64,000 nucleotides of DNA from Hypomyces perniciosus (GCA_008477525.1 SPDT01000001.1:5297289-5361288), one strand, 5' to 3'; counted from the stretch's first letter, positions 33,306 to 43,734 are shown. Notes: generated by a model from the letters alone, not told the origin. Translations and numbers: made by a program.

Positions 33306-34148
33306 TCAGTGAGACAAAAGCTTTGACGTTCGACAATCGGGCGCGCGTCGCCAGAACAAGCCACTGTTGCACTCTTCACTAGATTCTGTCCTTTGATCGA
33401 CAAGAACATGGCCAATGACTCTAATAGCATTGATTACATCCACTAACACTCGGTCATTAATCAACGAAAGGGACGAATAAGTATAGAGGTAGGGAACTTA
33501 CAGTGGTTAGACGCTATGAGTTTGTGTTTATGATAATGTTCTCGATGACCAGGTCTCCCTTTTCCCCCACCAACTGCGCCGCGGGGTGGCTCATCCGGCC
33601 AATACACCCAGAACACCAGAACATGGACATGATGCCTATCTGATGCTCTAATTTCCGCGATACGAGCAACCCAGCAGTCAAATGGCATAGCAGGAGGCGT
33701 GTCCTGTCTAGCAGTTGCTGTTGAATGTCGCTCAATTTTTGACCCCATTTCTAACGTAAACGAAATCCCCAACAAAGTATTTATAGCCATTCACTGTAAA
33801 TAATTATTAGCACTTTCTATAAGAAGCTGCGGTATCCACAACTATTTTTTCCTTTTCTTTCATTCGACAGGCCTATTCATGAACGAATTTTTTATAAAGT
33901 TTTATCGCTTTCCACTCCACACGATTCCTACCATACGCAACTACATTATAAGCCAGGTCCATTATGTTGTGTTGCTTAACATGGCTATTTGAAGCGAATG
34001 GCCAGGCCTGGAAACAAATACTGTTTCTTGCTGGACAAATATCGAGCTTCCCCCTTTTAATTACCGAGTTAGCGAGCATTCTTACCCTAAACGGGCAGCG
34101 GGCATATCGGTTGGCGGACCGCTTCCGCGTTTTTGACAGGGAGCTCAT
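33306..34148 (-). pseudogene. BAH-domain protein, eroded
   Basis: Two C-terminal exons are clear: 33748-33502 and 33442-33306 (GTAAGT donor, GTTAG acceptor). They encode CWVARIAEIRASDRHHVHVLVFWVYWPDE, LIASNH, then LDVINAIRVIG and LFWRR, the bromo-adjacent-homology block of fungal BAH-PHD proteins, which bind nucleosomes. The start of the domain, YKYFVGDFVYVRNG near 33800-33760, is in a different frame, so one base is lost or gained before the WVAR block. Farther upstream (34148-33873) VEWKAIKLYKKF matches the usual region before the domain, but the splice to it cannot be phased. The protein ends soon after the BAH domain, with no PHD cysteines. I infer a decayed, truncated copy. Confidence 0.65.
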
Positions 34149-34299
34149 GATGAATGCGCGACAGCAAGCTACATTTCAAGATGGAGTCACGATTCCGTGC
34201 CGTCTTCAATTATTACACTGAACGAAACACGTCGCCAAGCGGGTCTTATGACAAGTAGACAAAGTCAAGACTCCCGTAGCCACATCAACTTAGTGTAAT

Positions 34300-34815
34300 C
34301 TATTCAGCTCTTGCTTCCATACACAATAAGCAGGAGTCGCAAATCTGTCTGTCCTCGTCCTTCGTATCCTGATTGTCTATGTTTCTCGTTTCCCCATTGA
34401 CTCCACTTCTCGTCGCCTGCAAGGCGTTGATAGAATATGCATCTGACAACGCCGATAAAAGAGCAAACTCAGGAGATTCTGTATCATCTAATGATTGATT
34501 GGGTCGAAGCCGGGGTGTTTGATTCATGCCCTCGACCCGGCCAACCTCTGCCGCTGCCCCTTCACAATTAGCTAGATCGCCTCTTAGAGAAGTGATCAGG
34601 TCTTGTTGCATGCAGAGGTAAGAAGCTTCGTCCTTCGATCGGCGATCGGCTTCCTGTACCTGCTGCTTAAGGTGGTTGATCTCCTTGTTTCTTAAATCCA
34701 CGAGGGATCGCAAGTGCTGCTCTGAGTTCTCATACTCCTGACACATGGCTATAATCCATTGGACAGCGAGAGGCTGCGGGTGCGGGGTTTCTCTGGAATA
34801 TCCTAGAGTCGCCAT
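34300..34815 (-). CDS. Coiled-coil protein, copy 2
   Basis: A 171-residue ORF from the ATG at 34815. It aligns with the protein at 20138-20614: W...EY...LRSLV opening, heptads through LITSLRGDL, and DDTESP after a variable linker. The C-terminus is cysteine-containing (CDSCLLC) instead of the basic patch of copy 1. It probably forms a parallel coiled coil. No enzymatic domain is seen and function is unknown. A similar gene sits in the cargo-like block, so copies have spread within this region. Confidence 0.6.
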   Translation of the reverse strand: MATLGYSRETPHPQPLAVQWIIAMCQEYENSEQHLRSLVDLRNKEINHLKQQVQEADRRSKDEASYLCMQQDLITSLRGDLANCEGAAAEVGRVEGMNQTPRLRPNQSLDDTESPEFALLSALSDAYSINALQATRSGVNGETRNIDNQDTKDEDRQICDSCLLCMEARAE

Positions 34816-35064
34816 GTGAGTTCTTCTTAGCTTCTATCTCGGCAGAGCCTCTCTGCTAAGTTTTGAGAATTATCTGCATTATATGGTGCGCACTTTGCTT
34901 GTAACCCCTCTCTGCCGCAGGTTTTTGTCCAGTTAGCCTCACGCTGTCATGGTCCAAAAGCGGCTCTGTCCTTTGATCAGGAGATAAGAACAGCAGCACG
35001 ACAGAGTCCTCTGTTACTAAAATTTCCCAACCATAACGTTTGTCATAACCAACGCGGCTTCGGC
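34816..35064. other. Intergenic and left retroinsertion target site
   Basis: No gene. AACGCGGCTTCGGC at 35051-35064 is the left copy of the 14-bp duplication flanking the next element. Confidence 0.6.
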
Positions 35065-35892
35065 AACTCTCCCCTGTAAAAATTCTCCCACGCTAGCAGC
35101 TGTTATAGCTTGTTAACGTGCGGGGTAATTTTTTGCAGGCCTACCGGCCTGTCTCTCCGCTTGGGCTTGCCGGGCCCTAACAACGCATAAAGAGGAAGGA
35201 ATTCGGAGAGCTTCACCTTCCTCGAGAGCTGGCTACGAAATCTACGCAGCTCTGCTGCCAACACGTTGCCTCCTAGGAAGCAACAGCCGACACATCGTCT
35301 CGTAAGAGACATATTGCCTCGCGAGAGGCCCCGAAAACGCGTCGCCTCGCAAGAGGTCCCGACACTCTGCCTCACAGAGGCACTACTGTTGTCTCGCAAG
35401 AGGCACAGCCGACACATCGTCTCGCAAGAGACACATCGCCTCGCCAGAGGCACCGCCAATACATCGCCTCGCAAAAGGCACTACTATCGCCTCGCAAGAG
35501 GCACAGCCAACACACCGTCTCGCAAGCCTCGGCCTGCCCTGAACCACTTGCTAGACCTCATAGAGGGCTCAGCAGCCAACACTCAGGTTTTTCCCCTCTG
35601 CAAGGAGGGTTTTTCATCCTGGTGCCTGAATCCTGAGGCCCTAGGCCTCGAATCCTTTCCTTTGTCCGGCGAAACGTAGCGAACGGCTATAAGGTCAACA
35701 CCTCCGGCTATTCTCTGGCAGCTTGCTGGCCAGTTAGGCCGGTCTTGAACTGACAGGACCACGTGGAGGTGACCCAATATTGTATCCATGGATGCGATAA
35801 AGACCTTGGCTGGCTCCTACCGTCCAGATGCCTAGATAGGCCTGTGTATTTAGCACCAATAGGACGTTAATAATAACAACAACAACAACAAC
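35065..35892 (+). mobile_element. Probable non-autonomous non-LTR retroelement with (AAC)6 tail
   Basis: An 825-bp segment lies between two exact copies of AACGCGGCTTCGGC (35051-35064 and 35890-35903). At its 3' side it ends TAATAATAAC and then six AAC units run straight into the second copy. A simple-repeat tail next to one member of a 7-20 bp target duplication is the signature of target-primed reverse transcription. No reverse transcriptase and no clear tRNA-type A and B boxes are visible, so it is either a SINE-like element or a truncated LINE. A 137-codon plus-strand ORF (35266-35679) covers the hairpin array, but its sequence simply mirrors the repeat. Confidence 0.65.
35265..35530 (+). 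repeat. Array of about ten hairpins with GCAA-type loops
   Basis: Hairpins start at 35297, 35316, 35344, 35369, 35391, 35419, 35438, 35466 and 35489, after a related palindrome at 35265-35284; one broken unit starts at 35517. The unit is GCCTC-GCAA-GAGGC or GTCTC-GCAA-GAGAC. Spacing alternates mainly between 19 and 28 bp. Loops are mostly of the GNRA type (GCAA, GCGA, GTAA). The second stem pair changes C-G to T-A on both sides together, with one T-G intermediate. Confidence 0.85.
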
Positions 35893-35903
35893 GCGGCTTC
35901 GGC

Positions 35904-36684
35904 CGGTTGTGTATCTCTGGCCAGCTTCTTAACAACTCGTCACATAGGGAGGACTAGTGTTGTCATTAAGCCTCCTTAAACATCATGAAGCCATTACATG
36001 TCGTGGTTTACATTGGACTGGCAGAGGCATACCGTACTGTTGCTAATGCTAGCCTGGGCCTTTTTCCACCAATCCACGTGATCCAACGGATACACAAATA
36101 AGAGTCCCGCGTCATCAATGATTGCAATATCTGTTTGATGCCTATATTAGCTAAGCTTCTTCCAGCATTCAAGCCATGCAAGTGCTAGTTCTTCTCACAT
36201 CCTCCATAGGGTAGCTTGGACACATATCCTGCCTACCGATTAGTTTTGGAAGCGTGCCAGAAACACGCCTTGCAAATCACATTGTAAGATTCACGCTAGT
36301 GGTGTTTCTGGGCTTGCCAAATAGCTTAATACCCATCGTTTCTGGGACTGCTTTATGGAATATACATTTCAGATCAAAGAAAGGTCTTCATTACTTTCCA
36401 GTGCGGCCGGTCCCCTGTGAGGAAGGTTTATGAAGCTAACAAGTGGATTAGGGGTGCTCACAGCCAAAAAGTCTACATGTGCCATGTGCAAGCAGCAGGA
36501 AAATGGAGAAAATTACGGCAATATGAGGATCAATGGAATTGAGCTGGTAATGTTATTCCATCCTTTAATAGACAGTAATGACGCGGATATAGATATAGAT
36601 TAATGTTTCCCATCATGGCCGTCATTGTGTAGCTCTTCGTTGGCATTGGCAGTCAGTTACCAAGCTCATTAGCCGGCAGACATA
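35904..36684. other. Gene-free stretch
   Basis: No supported ORF. It presumably includes the 5' region of the kinase-like gene. Confidence 0.45.
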
Positions 36685-37890
36685 ATGGCCAGGGGTGGTG
36701 ACCGCGAGACTCAAATGTTCATCAGCCTCCAAGAGCTTAATGCAATGAGGGCGCACCAGTCTGACACCAGGCAGACACACCACGATGATGAGGTTGTACC
36801 AAAAAAATTGAAGAAAAAGAAGGGAAGCATCGACCAAACCGAGACTGGCATAGTTGCAAAGCCGACGTCTGTTGATAAGTCTTCTAGTAAAATGCTCCAG
36901 GTTCATCAAGGATCCCCCTGGAAACAGTACAAGATGCTTCTCACCTTTCTGGACCTTGAGAGGAAGTATTTTTGGCGAGAAGGAAATACTTGCTAAAGTA
37001 TGTTAACATCAAGCCGTTTCCTAGAGATAGAGAAACCGAGAGACTCTCCCAGCTTCGTGAGCTGAGACATGCGAATATCGTCACCGCCATCGAGGCATTT
37101 GCCGAGGATGCCGCTCTTTGTGTTGTCTTTGAGGAGATACGCATATCCTTAGATCACGTTGTGAGATGCCCCCGATATCCCAATAGCAAGGAAATAGGGA
37201 CGATTATGGGACAGGTATGCTATGCCACCACCACACTCGCCAAGGTAGGGTCCACGACAACAATGCACTGATGCGAATAGGTCCTGGATGGTCTCGCATA
37301 TCTCGAAAATAACGGATTTGCTCACGGCTCACTCACCTGCAATAACGTCCTTCTCAACGAGGAAGGCGATGTGAAGATCGGTGCGTGCTAGTATTGTTAT
37401 CATTAATATTGCTATTCTTATTAGAGGCTGCATACCATGCCTTGCGACTCTGCAGCTGAACTGACCAGTGGCCGAAGCGAACCCCATGCTGCTGTACGTT
37501 AATGCCTCATCGGAGACCAGAACCAAAGACATGGTGGAGGTTGGCAACATCACGATGAAGCTAATGCAAAAATATACTTTGGGCGGTGGGAAAGTCGGCG
37601 TAGAGAATATGGAACGCTGGGGTGATTCGGATATTTTAGACTTCTTGTCATCTATTACATCGTCTACTGGGGCCGTGGAGTTGCGTCAGGTTAGTGCTTA
37701 CCCGTCTTGTGTCGCCACCAATGGCGGCCGATCTTTGATCTGACGGTTCTAGAAAACGCTACTCACGGGCATCTGGAACAAAGAACTCAGATGGCCAAAG
37801 GAAATACTGTGTGATCTCGTCTGGATAGCTGGGCTTACAGTACCGAGAGACTATTGCCATGGCCGCCGCTCTACAGCTGTTGCGCGTTAA
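36685..37890 (+). pseudogene. Kinase-like protein with a one-base frameshift
   Basis: The frame from ATG 36685 runs to LERKYF, where one base seems missing in the T run at 36969-36973. The next frame then reads LARRKYLLKYVNIKPF and continues through splice-consistent exons ending at 37214, then 37281-37380, 37469-37689 and 37753-37890. Kinase-fold features are LRHANIVTAIEAF (helix C region) and VLDGLAYLENNGFAHGSLTCNNVLL, where the catalytic loop reads HGSLTCNN instead of HRDLKxxN. The catalytic Asp is therefore absent, as in a known fungal group of kinase-like proteins that are probably pseudokinases. A 34-nt intron could alternatively explain the frame change but would be very short. Without a correction the product stops after about 100 residues. 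Confidence 0.65.
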
Positions 37891-38104
37891 CACTTCCGCA
37901 CTGCAGATTAGTGTGAGGCTGTCGAGGGTTCAACGACACGGTTACGATATCATCGCATTCTCGTTTCATATCGCTTTGTTCACCTTGGCTGTCGTGGCGC
38001 TGCTAGTAAACTCTATACTATTGTGCACAATCCAGAAATATGTTAATTTAGGTAGTGGAAGAAGATAGAGGCCGCACATGTATTCTGTGAAAGTACCCCA
38101 CATA

Positions 38105-39134
38105 CTACATGTACCTTCTTCCAGTTGAAGCTCCTGCAAAAGCCCTCAGCTTGGGATCTTTTGATAAAGGAAACAGAATTGGTGGCGCTGCTAACACCGG
38201 CCGTGGTGATGGACCATCGAACATTCTCCAAGCCTTGAGAGCCTCCCGCGCGGCTCTTCGCCAAGCTATGCTAGGAACTGTGATAGATGGCATGACCCTC
38301 TGCGCTGGGAACCCTGTGAATGTAATGGCGCTAGTTTCTAACCCTAGCCCTCCTCCCGAGTATTGGCTGCTAGATATGCTATTCTCTACCACATCCGTGG
38401 CGAAGCTGGCATCAAAATCCGCCCAAAACATCTCATCGCCGTCAACCTGTCCATCGCTGTTTACCATGGCATCACAAATTTGGGATGGCTGAGCGAAGCC
38501 TTGCGAGAGGCTGATCGGACCAAACTCTTCTTGGCTACTACTGCTTGGCTCTTGTGCATCATTGGACCCTGGCAGTGGCGCGGCCTTGGCTTTGGCCGCG
38601 ACGACAGGACTTGAGATGGGGCGCCCGGTGGTAGCGGCAACATCCGGTTCGTTCCCGCTGTCCAACGATGCTTCATCCGCACTTGCATCAGTCAATGCAT
38701 ATGGGTCTATGATTTCTCGCCCTGAAGGTCGCTGTGGCGATTGCTGTGACCGTCGCCGCGCACTTCGTCTCAGCAGCCTCTGGGGCCTCCCTGCGTGACG
38801 AGGCCGGGTAGCTCGGTAGCTTTGTCGCTCGAACTGTTGAATTGCCATCCCAGACAACTCGTCTGCTATCTGCCGTTGCCATCAGCCATATCAGCCATAG
38901 TGAATGGAGCACATGTCCAGTGGTGGTACTAACCAGACTGTTCACATCCGGAGCAATCTCCCCCTCTGGAACATGGACCACGGTGCGATAGCATAGGTGC
39001 GTCGGGTCCCAATAGACAGCCAAGGCAAAGGTATGTGCCAAAACGCCCAATTCTTTTGCTTTACTGAGGACGCTAGGCCCGCTTTTACGGGCCTTGGCTT
39101 TCTCTTTGGTATTATGTTTATACGCATGATCCAT
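38105..39134 (-). CDS. MADS/SRF-like transcription factor candidate
   Basis: Exon 1 ends at 38934 and exon 2 runs 38869-38105 (65-bp intron, GTTAGT donor, GGCAG acceptor, phase 0). With the ATG at 39134 the product is 321 residues; the frame is open to 39410, so a longer start is possible. Residues 10-60, KEKAKARKSGPSVLSKAKELGVLA followed by a short beta-type stretch and VPEGEIAPDV, resemble the fungal SRF-type (MADS-like) fold, where a basic helix precedes KAxELG. The rest is Ser/Ala/Pro-rich and acidic, as in activation domains. Confidence in the family is modest. A gene of this kind would act in the nucleus as a DNA-binding dimer. Confidence 0.5.
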
Positions 39135-39984
39135 GCCTGGGTCTAAAATTGCTCCAGTCCACGCCTGACTTTTTTCTGACCGTTCAAGAGCGCAGCGAGA
39201 ATGCAGTGAGAATGCGTCAATGATAGAGTCTCTATTTCGCCAACTGGACGGCCCCGTGGGCTTCTTCATATTGCTCCCTGAGCAGTTGATTTCAACTTCC
39301 AAAGGCACGCGACGACGTCCAAAAACGATGCCGTGTGAAAACTCGTAAACATACCCCCCTCTACCTTTCATATTTTCCATTTCTAATTGTATCCGCACTG
39401 TCGTCCACAAGTTGCCATTGAGCGTTGGTGAGTTTTGGGTACGTAATGCCTCTTACAGATACATACACAATCTGTTGACTAAGAGCGGTGGCTGGGCAAT
39501 TCATAGACCAACCAACAGTAGCATTCATCCCGCAGGACGCCGCTTGGACATTTTCGGACCTGTCATCTCATGAGGATGTGTCATGGCGTTAGGCGTTCGA
39601 TGGCATAAACGGTTGGCGGACCAAAAATGGCCGAGAGGAATCCGAAATTGGGTACTCCGTAAAGTCTGCTATAGGTGCTTGTTGGACGAAAAGTGCACAA
39701 CGTCCAATTATGGATTTGTGGCCTACTGCCCCTCCCAAACTCCCAACAGTGAACATGTTGCATCCAGCAACATCATGGAATGTCGTTTGCTTTCAGGGTC
39801 TGTGGTTGAATTCGGCCTGTTACAGACATTCAGTCTGTCCCATGCTAATAGGTTTCTACCTTTTTGCTCTGGTTGATGCGCAACCCCAATTATGTATACT
39901 GCACACGCCCGGCTACATTTATAAAGTCCATGAGCCTTTCAGCATCCAGAAACACTCATTGCACTTATCCGTGAATCATCATTC
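39135..39984. other. Intergenic
   Basis: No supported gene between the two divergent genes. A GTACTCCGTA decamer lies at 39652-39661. Confidence 0.45.
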
Positions 39985-40664
39985 ATGATGTACCCCTATG
40001 AGAGCCAAGAGTTGCTATCCAGGAGGACACTGCCGTGGAATCGAAGACCACGTATAACACCGTTGCCTCTAGGCAGAAGGCCACAAGGGAGCGGTATGGT
40101 GCCTCGGCAGATACAATTCGAGCCGCCCCATGGATCTGGCGACTTTGCGGCTCAATCTGAGTCGCGTCTCGTTCCGCACTCGTTTACCAGTGCCCATAAC
40201 ATGACCAATAGGATGTAATACCTACACTCCCCTTCGTGCTGCAGTGACTAATTGCGTGCAGGGCTGCTGATGATGACGTGCTTAATGAGATAGCCAAGAT
40301 CCATCAAATGATAGGGCACATTGCCGCGGAGTAGGTCATAATAAAATATTGTTAGACGCATGCAGCAGCACTGACATTGACGGAAAAAGCATAGACAGCA
40401 TCAATCGATCGTAAGTTATCCCACCGCGTTTGTCACGTACCCATCCGCCTGATGATCTTCCCAATTAGGATTGGCGAGTTATGGGAGTTTAAGAAAGAGT
40501 AAGTAGCCTTGATCCACTACCAGCCAGCGTCTAACTTGGTTTCCAGGTGTAAGGAGAGAATGCAAGAGATCAGAAATATGGTTGAGAGGTTGGTGGATAT
40601 GTACCCCATTGCAGGACAGGACACCGTCGACCCCAGTATCTTTCCGCCGTTGCCAAGCGCATAA
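39985..40664 (+). CDS. Five-exon small protein with C-terminal coiled coil
   Basis: Exons 39985-40214, 40262-40330, 40369-40410, 40469-40498 and 40547-40664 total 489 nt and 162 residues, all junctions in phase. Two internal exons are only 42 and 30 nt, and the introns are 38-58 bp with good borders (GTAATA, GTAGGT, GTAAGT, GTAAGT donors). The first 76 residues are disordered, rich in P, R and S. Residues 80-145 form a helical coiled coil (VLNEIAKIHQMIGHI ... ELWEFKKECKERMQEIRNMVERL). It ends in PSIFPPLPSA. No known family. The consistent phases across five exons make chance unlikely. Confidence 0.65.
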
Positions 40665-41095
40665 GAACGGGAACAGCAGTGCAATGGGCAGAAATACCAA
40701 ATGCTTTCAGCCCTAGTCACCCTATTTTCGCGAGCCTCGTGCCGTTGCAGTTTGGTTCAAAGCCAATAAAATGCTATGTATTCTGTACCAATTGCAGTGT
40801 GTGTTGCCGTGGCTGATCAAGAAATGGCCATCTAATCCAAACCATCCTATCGTACTCTGTAGTGTCGGCGCTTTTCCCGATTTGTTTCCTGCCATAATCT
40901 CCCTGTCAACCACAAAGTCCACTTCGCGACTCACTGAAGCTGTCGAGTTCGGCTCTGCTGGCAAGAGAAAGCATAAAAATTAGAAAACTGCGAAGATGTT
41001 CCGCTGGATGGAAACGCTGCCAATGGGTTACTGTCAATGATGCCCTGTAGAACGGTGGCACATGGCAAGAGGGCCCGGCTTCTACCCCACCCACG
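40665..41095. other. Intergenic
   Basis: No gene seen between two plus-strand genes. Confidence 0.4.
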
Positions 41096-41808
41096 ATGGA
41101 CACACCAAATCCTACGACCGGTAAACGGGGCGAGCATAACCGCAGAGAACTAAAGAAACATTGTCGAGAGATACTTGCAGAGCACATCAGTAAGAGAGGC
41201 ATCCACAACAGAGAAAGACGGCGGCGGCGAGTCACATCAAATGTTAACCCAACCTAGGACAGAAAACTGATGTGGTCGTGAAGCCAGCCAGGGTCCGCTT
41301 GACCAACACCGCTAAAGACGGGTACTGCTGGTTGTATAGGCCTGAGGCGGCGCACCTATTCTCAAAGAACCTGAGTGAGCAGAAACTCTCAGCGTACATG
41401 GAGATCTGCTCTGGACTAGGCGTAAGTTTTGAGGCGATTGCGCCTTCCAAAGTCAGCAAGTTCCTGGCCCCACAATCAGACTCCGCCGAAAATTCAACAG
41501 CAGAGACGGTCGATGTGCAGAAACCATATGATAAGGCTGAGGTGTTGTGGCAGCAGCTACTAGTGATGCAGCAAAGACTGGAAGCGGATGAAGCTGAGAA
41601 GGAACGATTAAGAAGGGAGCTAGAGGTAGCTCTGAGTGACTGTGAGCGACTCGCCCAGGAATGTCGAGAGACGGCGGACCAGTTCGCTGCCAACCAAATT
41701 CTCCTGGGCAGGTGCTTGCATGCTCTGGACTCCATCCCAACCTCATTATTAGCACTACGAGATGAACTCTGTGAGGCGATTAAACGAAACTCCTTTGAGA
41801 ATTGCTAA
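41096..41808 (+). CDS. Two-exon coiled-coil protein
   Basis: Exons 41096-41189 and 41258-41808 (68-bp intron, GTAAGA donor, TTAACCC branch region, CTAG acceptor) total 645 nt and 214 residues. The N-terminal 30 residues are basic (TTGKRGEHNRRELKKH). A globular-looking stretch follows (CWLYRPEAAHLFSKN...), and residues 120-185 form a strong coiled coil (LEADEAEKERLRRELEVALSDCERLAQECRE). No family is recognised. It follows the five-exon gene on the same strand. Confidence 0.6.
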
Positions 41809-42650
41809 AGCAGTGCTATTATGTACTAGGCATCAATTTACGAGTAGCAATGATGCATCATTAGGACAGGAATCAACGGCTCTGCCATCATCTTTCTCAC
41901 CGTGTACGGAGTACATTTAAGCTCAACGATCAGTCGCACAACGCCACATGGATATCACCCTTGAATGCTGAGAATGCTCCGTCTCCACTTGGTGCCATGA
42001 TTACCGAAAATAGAAGCCGGCATCATTCTAATTGGCTTTGGCTTTCACCAGAGGTTGACGGGGTTGTGTTTGACTGAAAAGCTGCGATTTGTTAGCAGTG
42101 ACTAACCCATCATTTTTATCTTGGCGAGACAGAACCAATTAGTCAATCATTCAACCTTAGCATCTTCCGCCCAGTGACTTCAGGCCAACTGGGAGGCGTT
42201 CCTTGATAATGGTAGTTAATATCATCGATTTCTCAGTAAAAGTCTACAATAATCATTATGGCAACCCGGTCGGCCGCTTGTCAGTATTTCGCCGTCGCTG
42301 CCTGAGTTTGTGGCATATGCTCCTTGCATTCGCCGTGATGTTGATGCATCAAACTGGCGTGCGCCTACCCGGGACCGCATCGTCGTCGACTTAGCGGGGG
42401 TACAACGTTATCTCTTCACACGGCGCATCTCCTAGCATGGAAGCTTTTACTGGTATATACACGTCGCACTCAGATGAGGTTTCCCGCTTTCGAACACTAC
42501 TATTAATATCAGAATAAACCGCGATGCTATATTGTGAGCAATACGTCGTCTGTAGCACTGCCACGTGTAGCATAGTAAACTATCGGATTGGAGGGAGTTT
42601 GGGATGTGGATCTTGTCAAGAATAAAGTTACGCAGAGGTAGAGCTAAATA
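41809..42650. other. Intergenic
   Basis: No supported gene. A TACGGAGTAC decamer lies at 41905-41914. Confidence 0.45.
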
Positions 42651-43433
42651 TTACTCTGAGCCGGTGGCCATGTCGTGGTTCGGGTGCATATGAGTAGTAC
42701 AAGATTTCTTTCTGTAGTGGCTGCTTAACGCATGGCGACTACCATCATTGTGATTCCCTCCCCGCCTCCATGGTGCTGCATTCTGCCGTCGGCTGGAAAG
42801 TAGCCTAGTGCAGCTCTCAGGGTATGCGAGAAGTCGCTTAAAGAGCGGCTGTGCTGATTTTGAGTGCCCCCAATATGCCTGCGAGCTTGCCGGCCTCGTT
42901 GCCTTTGTTCTTCTCTCTGTCCCCCTCTGTGTCATTTGACTCTCGGTAATGCGCGCTCTTAGTGGTTCTAGAAAAGGCTCCAACTCCGCGTATAAATCGT
43001 ATTCCGTAATACTCAGATTCCACTCAAGTATACATATAAGCTGCTTCTCCATCGAGTTGACTTCGTCTTTACTGAAATCGATCAACAAGTTTTCGGAAAC
43101 CCAGTGTTTATTCTTGGGCGGACAGTCGTGAAGATACTTGGTGGCTAGGATAAGCGATGCCAGGAATATGCGATGAGGCGTGGAGGGAAGGCCATGAGCT
43201 TCTGGGCTTAACTTAGACTTGAGACGTGCAAAGTAGACGAGGGTTGACATGAGTGTCAATGCGCGGGTATTGGAAACCGCCACCAATTGAGTGATGAACT
43301 CATTCAGCGTCGGTAATTCAGCGTCTTCATGAGCTACAACACTGTCTGCCACCCTTGCAAGGTAAGAAATCATATCGGGGTTGACTGGCTGGCGAGCGAA
43401 CTGCGCAAGTGCTGCTTTGTTCAGCCTGTCCAT
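42651..43433 (-). CDS. Pcl/Pho80-type cyclin, extra intronless copy
   Basis: A 260-residue ORF from the ATG at 43433 (MDRLNKAALAQF); the open frame upstream to 43601 looks like leader. Residues 40-160 are a cyclin N-box: LPTLNEFITQLVAVSN, LMSTLVYFARLKSKL, HRIFLASLILATKYLHDCPPKNKHW, then MEKQLICILEWNLSITEYDLY. This is the signature of the Pcl1/Pcl2 group that partners Pho85-type kinases and acts at the G1/S stage and in polarised growth. No intron interrupts the cyclin box, although relatives often have one near KHW. The C-terminal third is basic and low in known motifs. It is likely a divergent duplicate of the resident gene. Confidence 0.8.
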   Translation of the reverse strand: MDRLNKAALAQFARQPVNPDMISYLARVADSVVAHEDAELPTLNEFITQLVAVSNTRALTLMSTLVYFARLKSKLSPEAHGLPSTPHRIFLASLILATKYLHDCPPKNKHWVSENLLIDFSKDEVNSMEKQLICILEWNLSITEYDLYAELEPFLEPLRARITESQMTQRGTERRTKATRPASSQAYWGHSKSAQPLFKRLLAYPESCTRLLSSRRQNAAPWRRGGNHNDGSRHALSSHYRKKSCTTHMHPNHDMATGSE

Positions 43434-43647
43434 GGTTGTCGACGTAGTGGACGTTGTTGCTTCGTGGAATGGCGTTAATGCTATGCGCGAGAGATGGACG
43501 TAGTGGCCACGGTGAAGGCAGTCTAATAATGTACCAAGATCGGTTCTAGATTGGCTCTTATTATTACATACCCCAAAGGGCAAGATATGGACATTGACCA
43601 TTTGTTGACTATTGTGTTCTTCTGTCCAATATAGGCCACCAATCGGT

Positions 43648-43718
43648 CTACGGAGTACTTCTTCGGCAATGAGGCAGACCCAAAAACGTGCTCTTCTGTC
43701 AAGAGAAGTACTCCGTAG
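43648..43718. repeat. 15-bp inverted repeat built on the TACGGAGTAC decamer
   Basis: CTACGGAGTACTTCT (43648-43662) is exactly inverted at 43704-43718, separated by 41 bp. It sits at the 5' side of the cyclin gene and next to a MITE remnant. Confidence 0.85.
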
Positions 43719-43734
43719 AGGGTAGAATTAGTCC

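Noticed and set aside
35281..35530. CRISPR array
   Set aside because: The repeats are palindromes with short, related spacers of alternating length, in fungal DNA with no cas genes.
35266..35679. 137-codon ORF over the hairpin array as a protein
   Set aside because: Its repeats simply translate the palindromic DNA units, and changes between units preserve stem pairing rather than residues.
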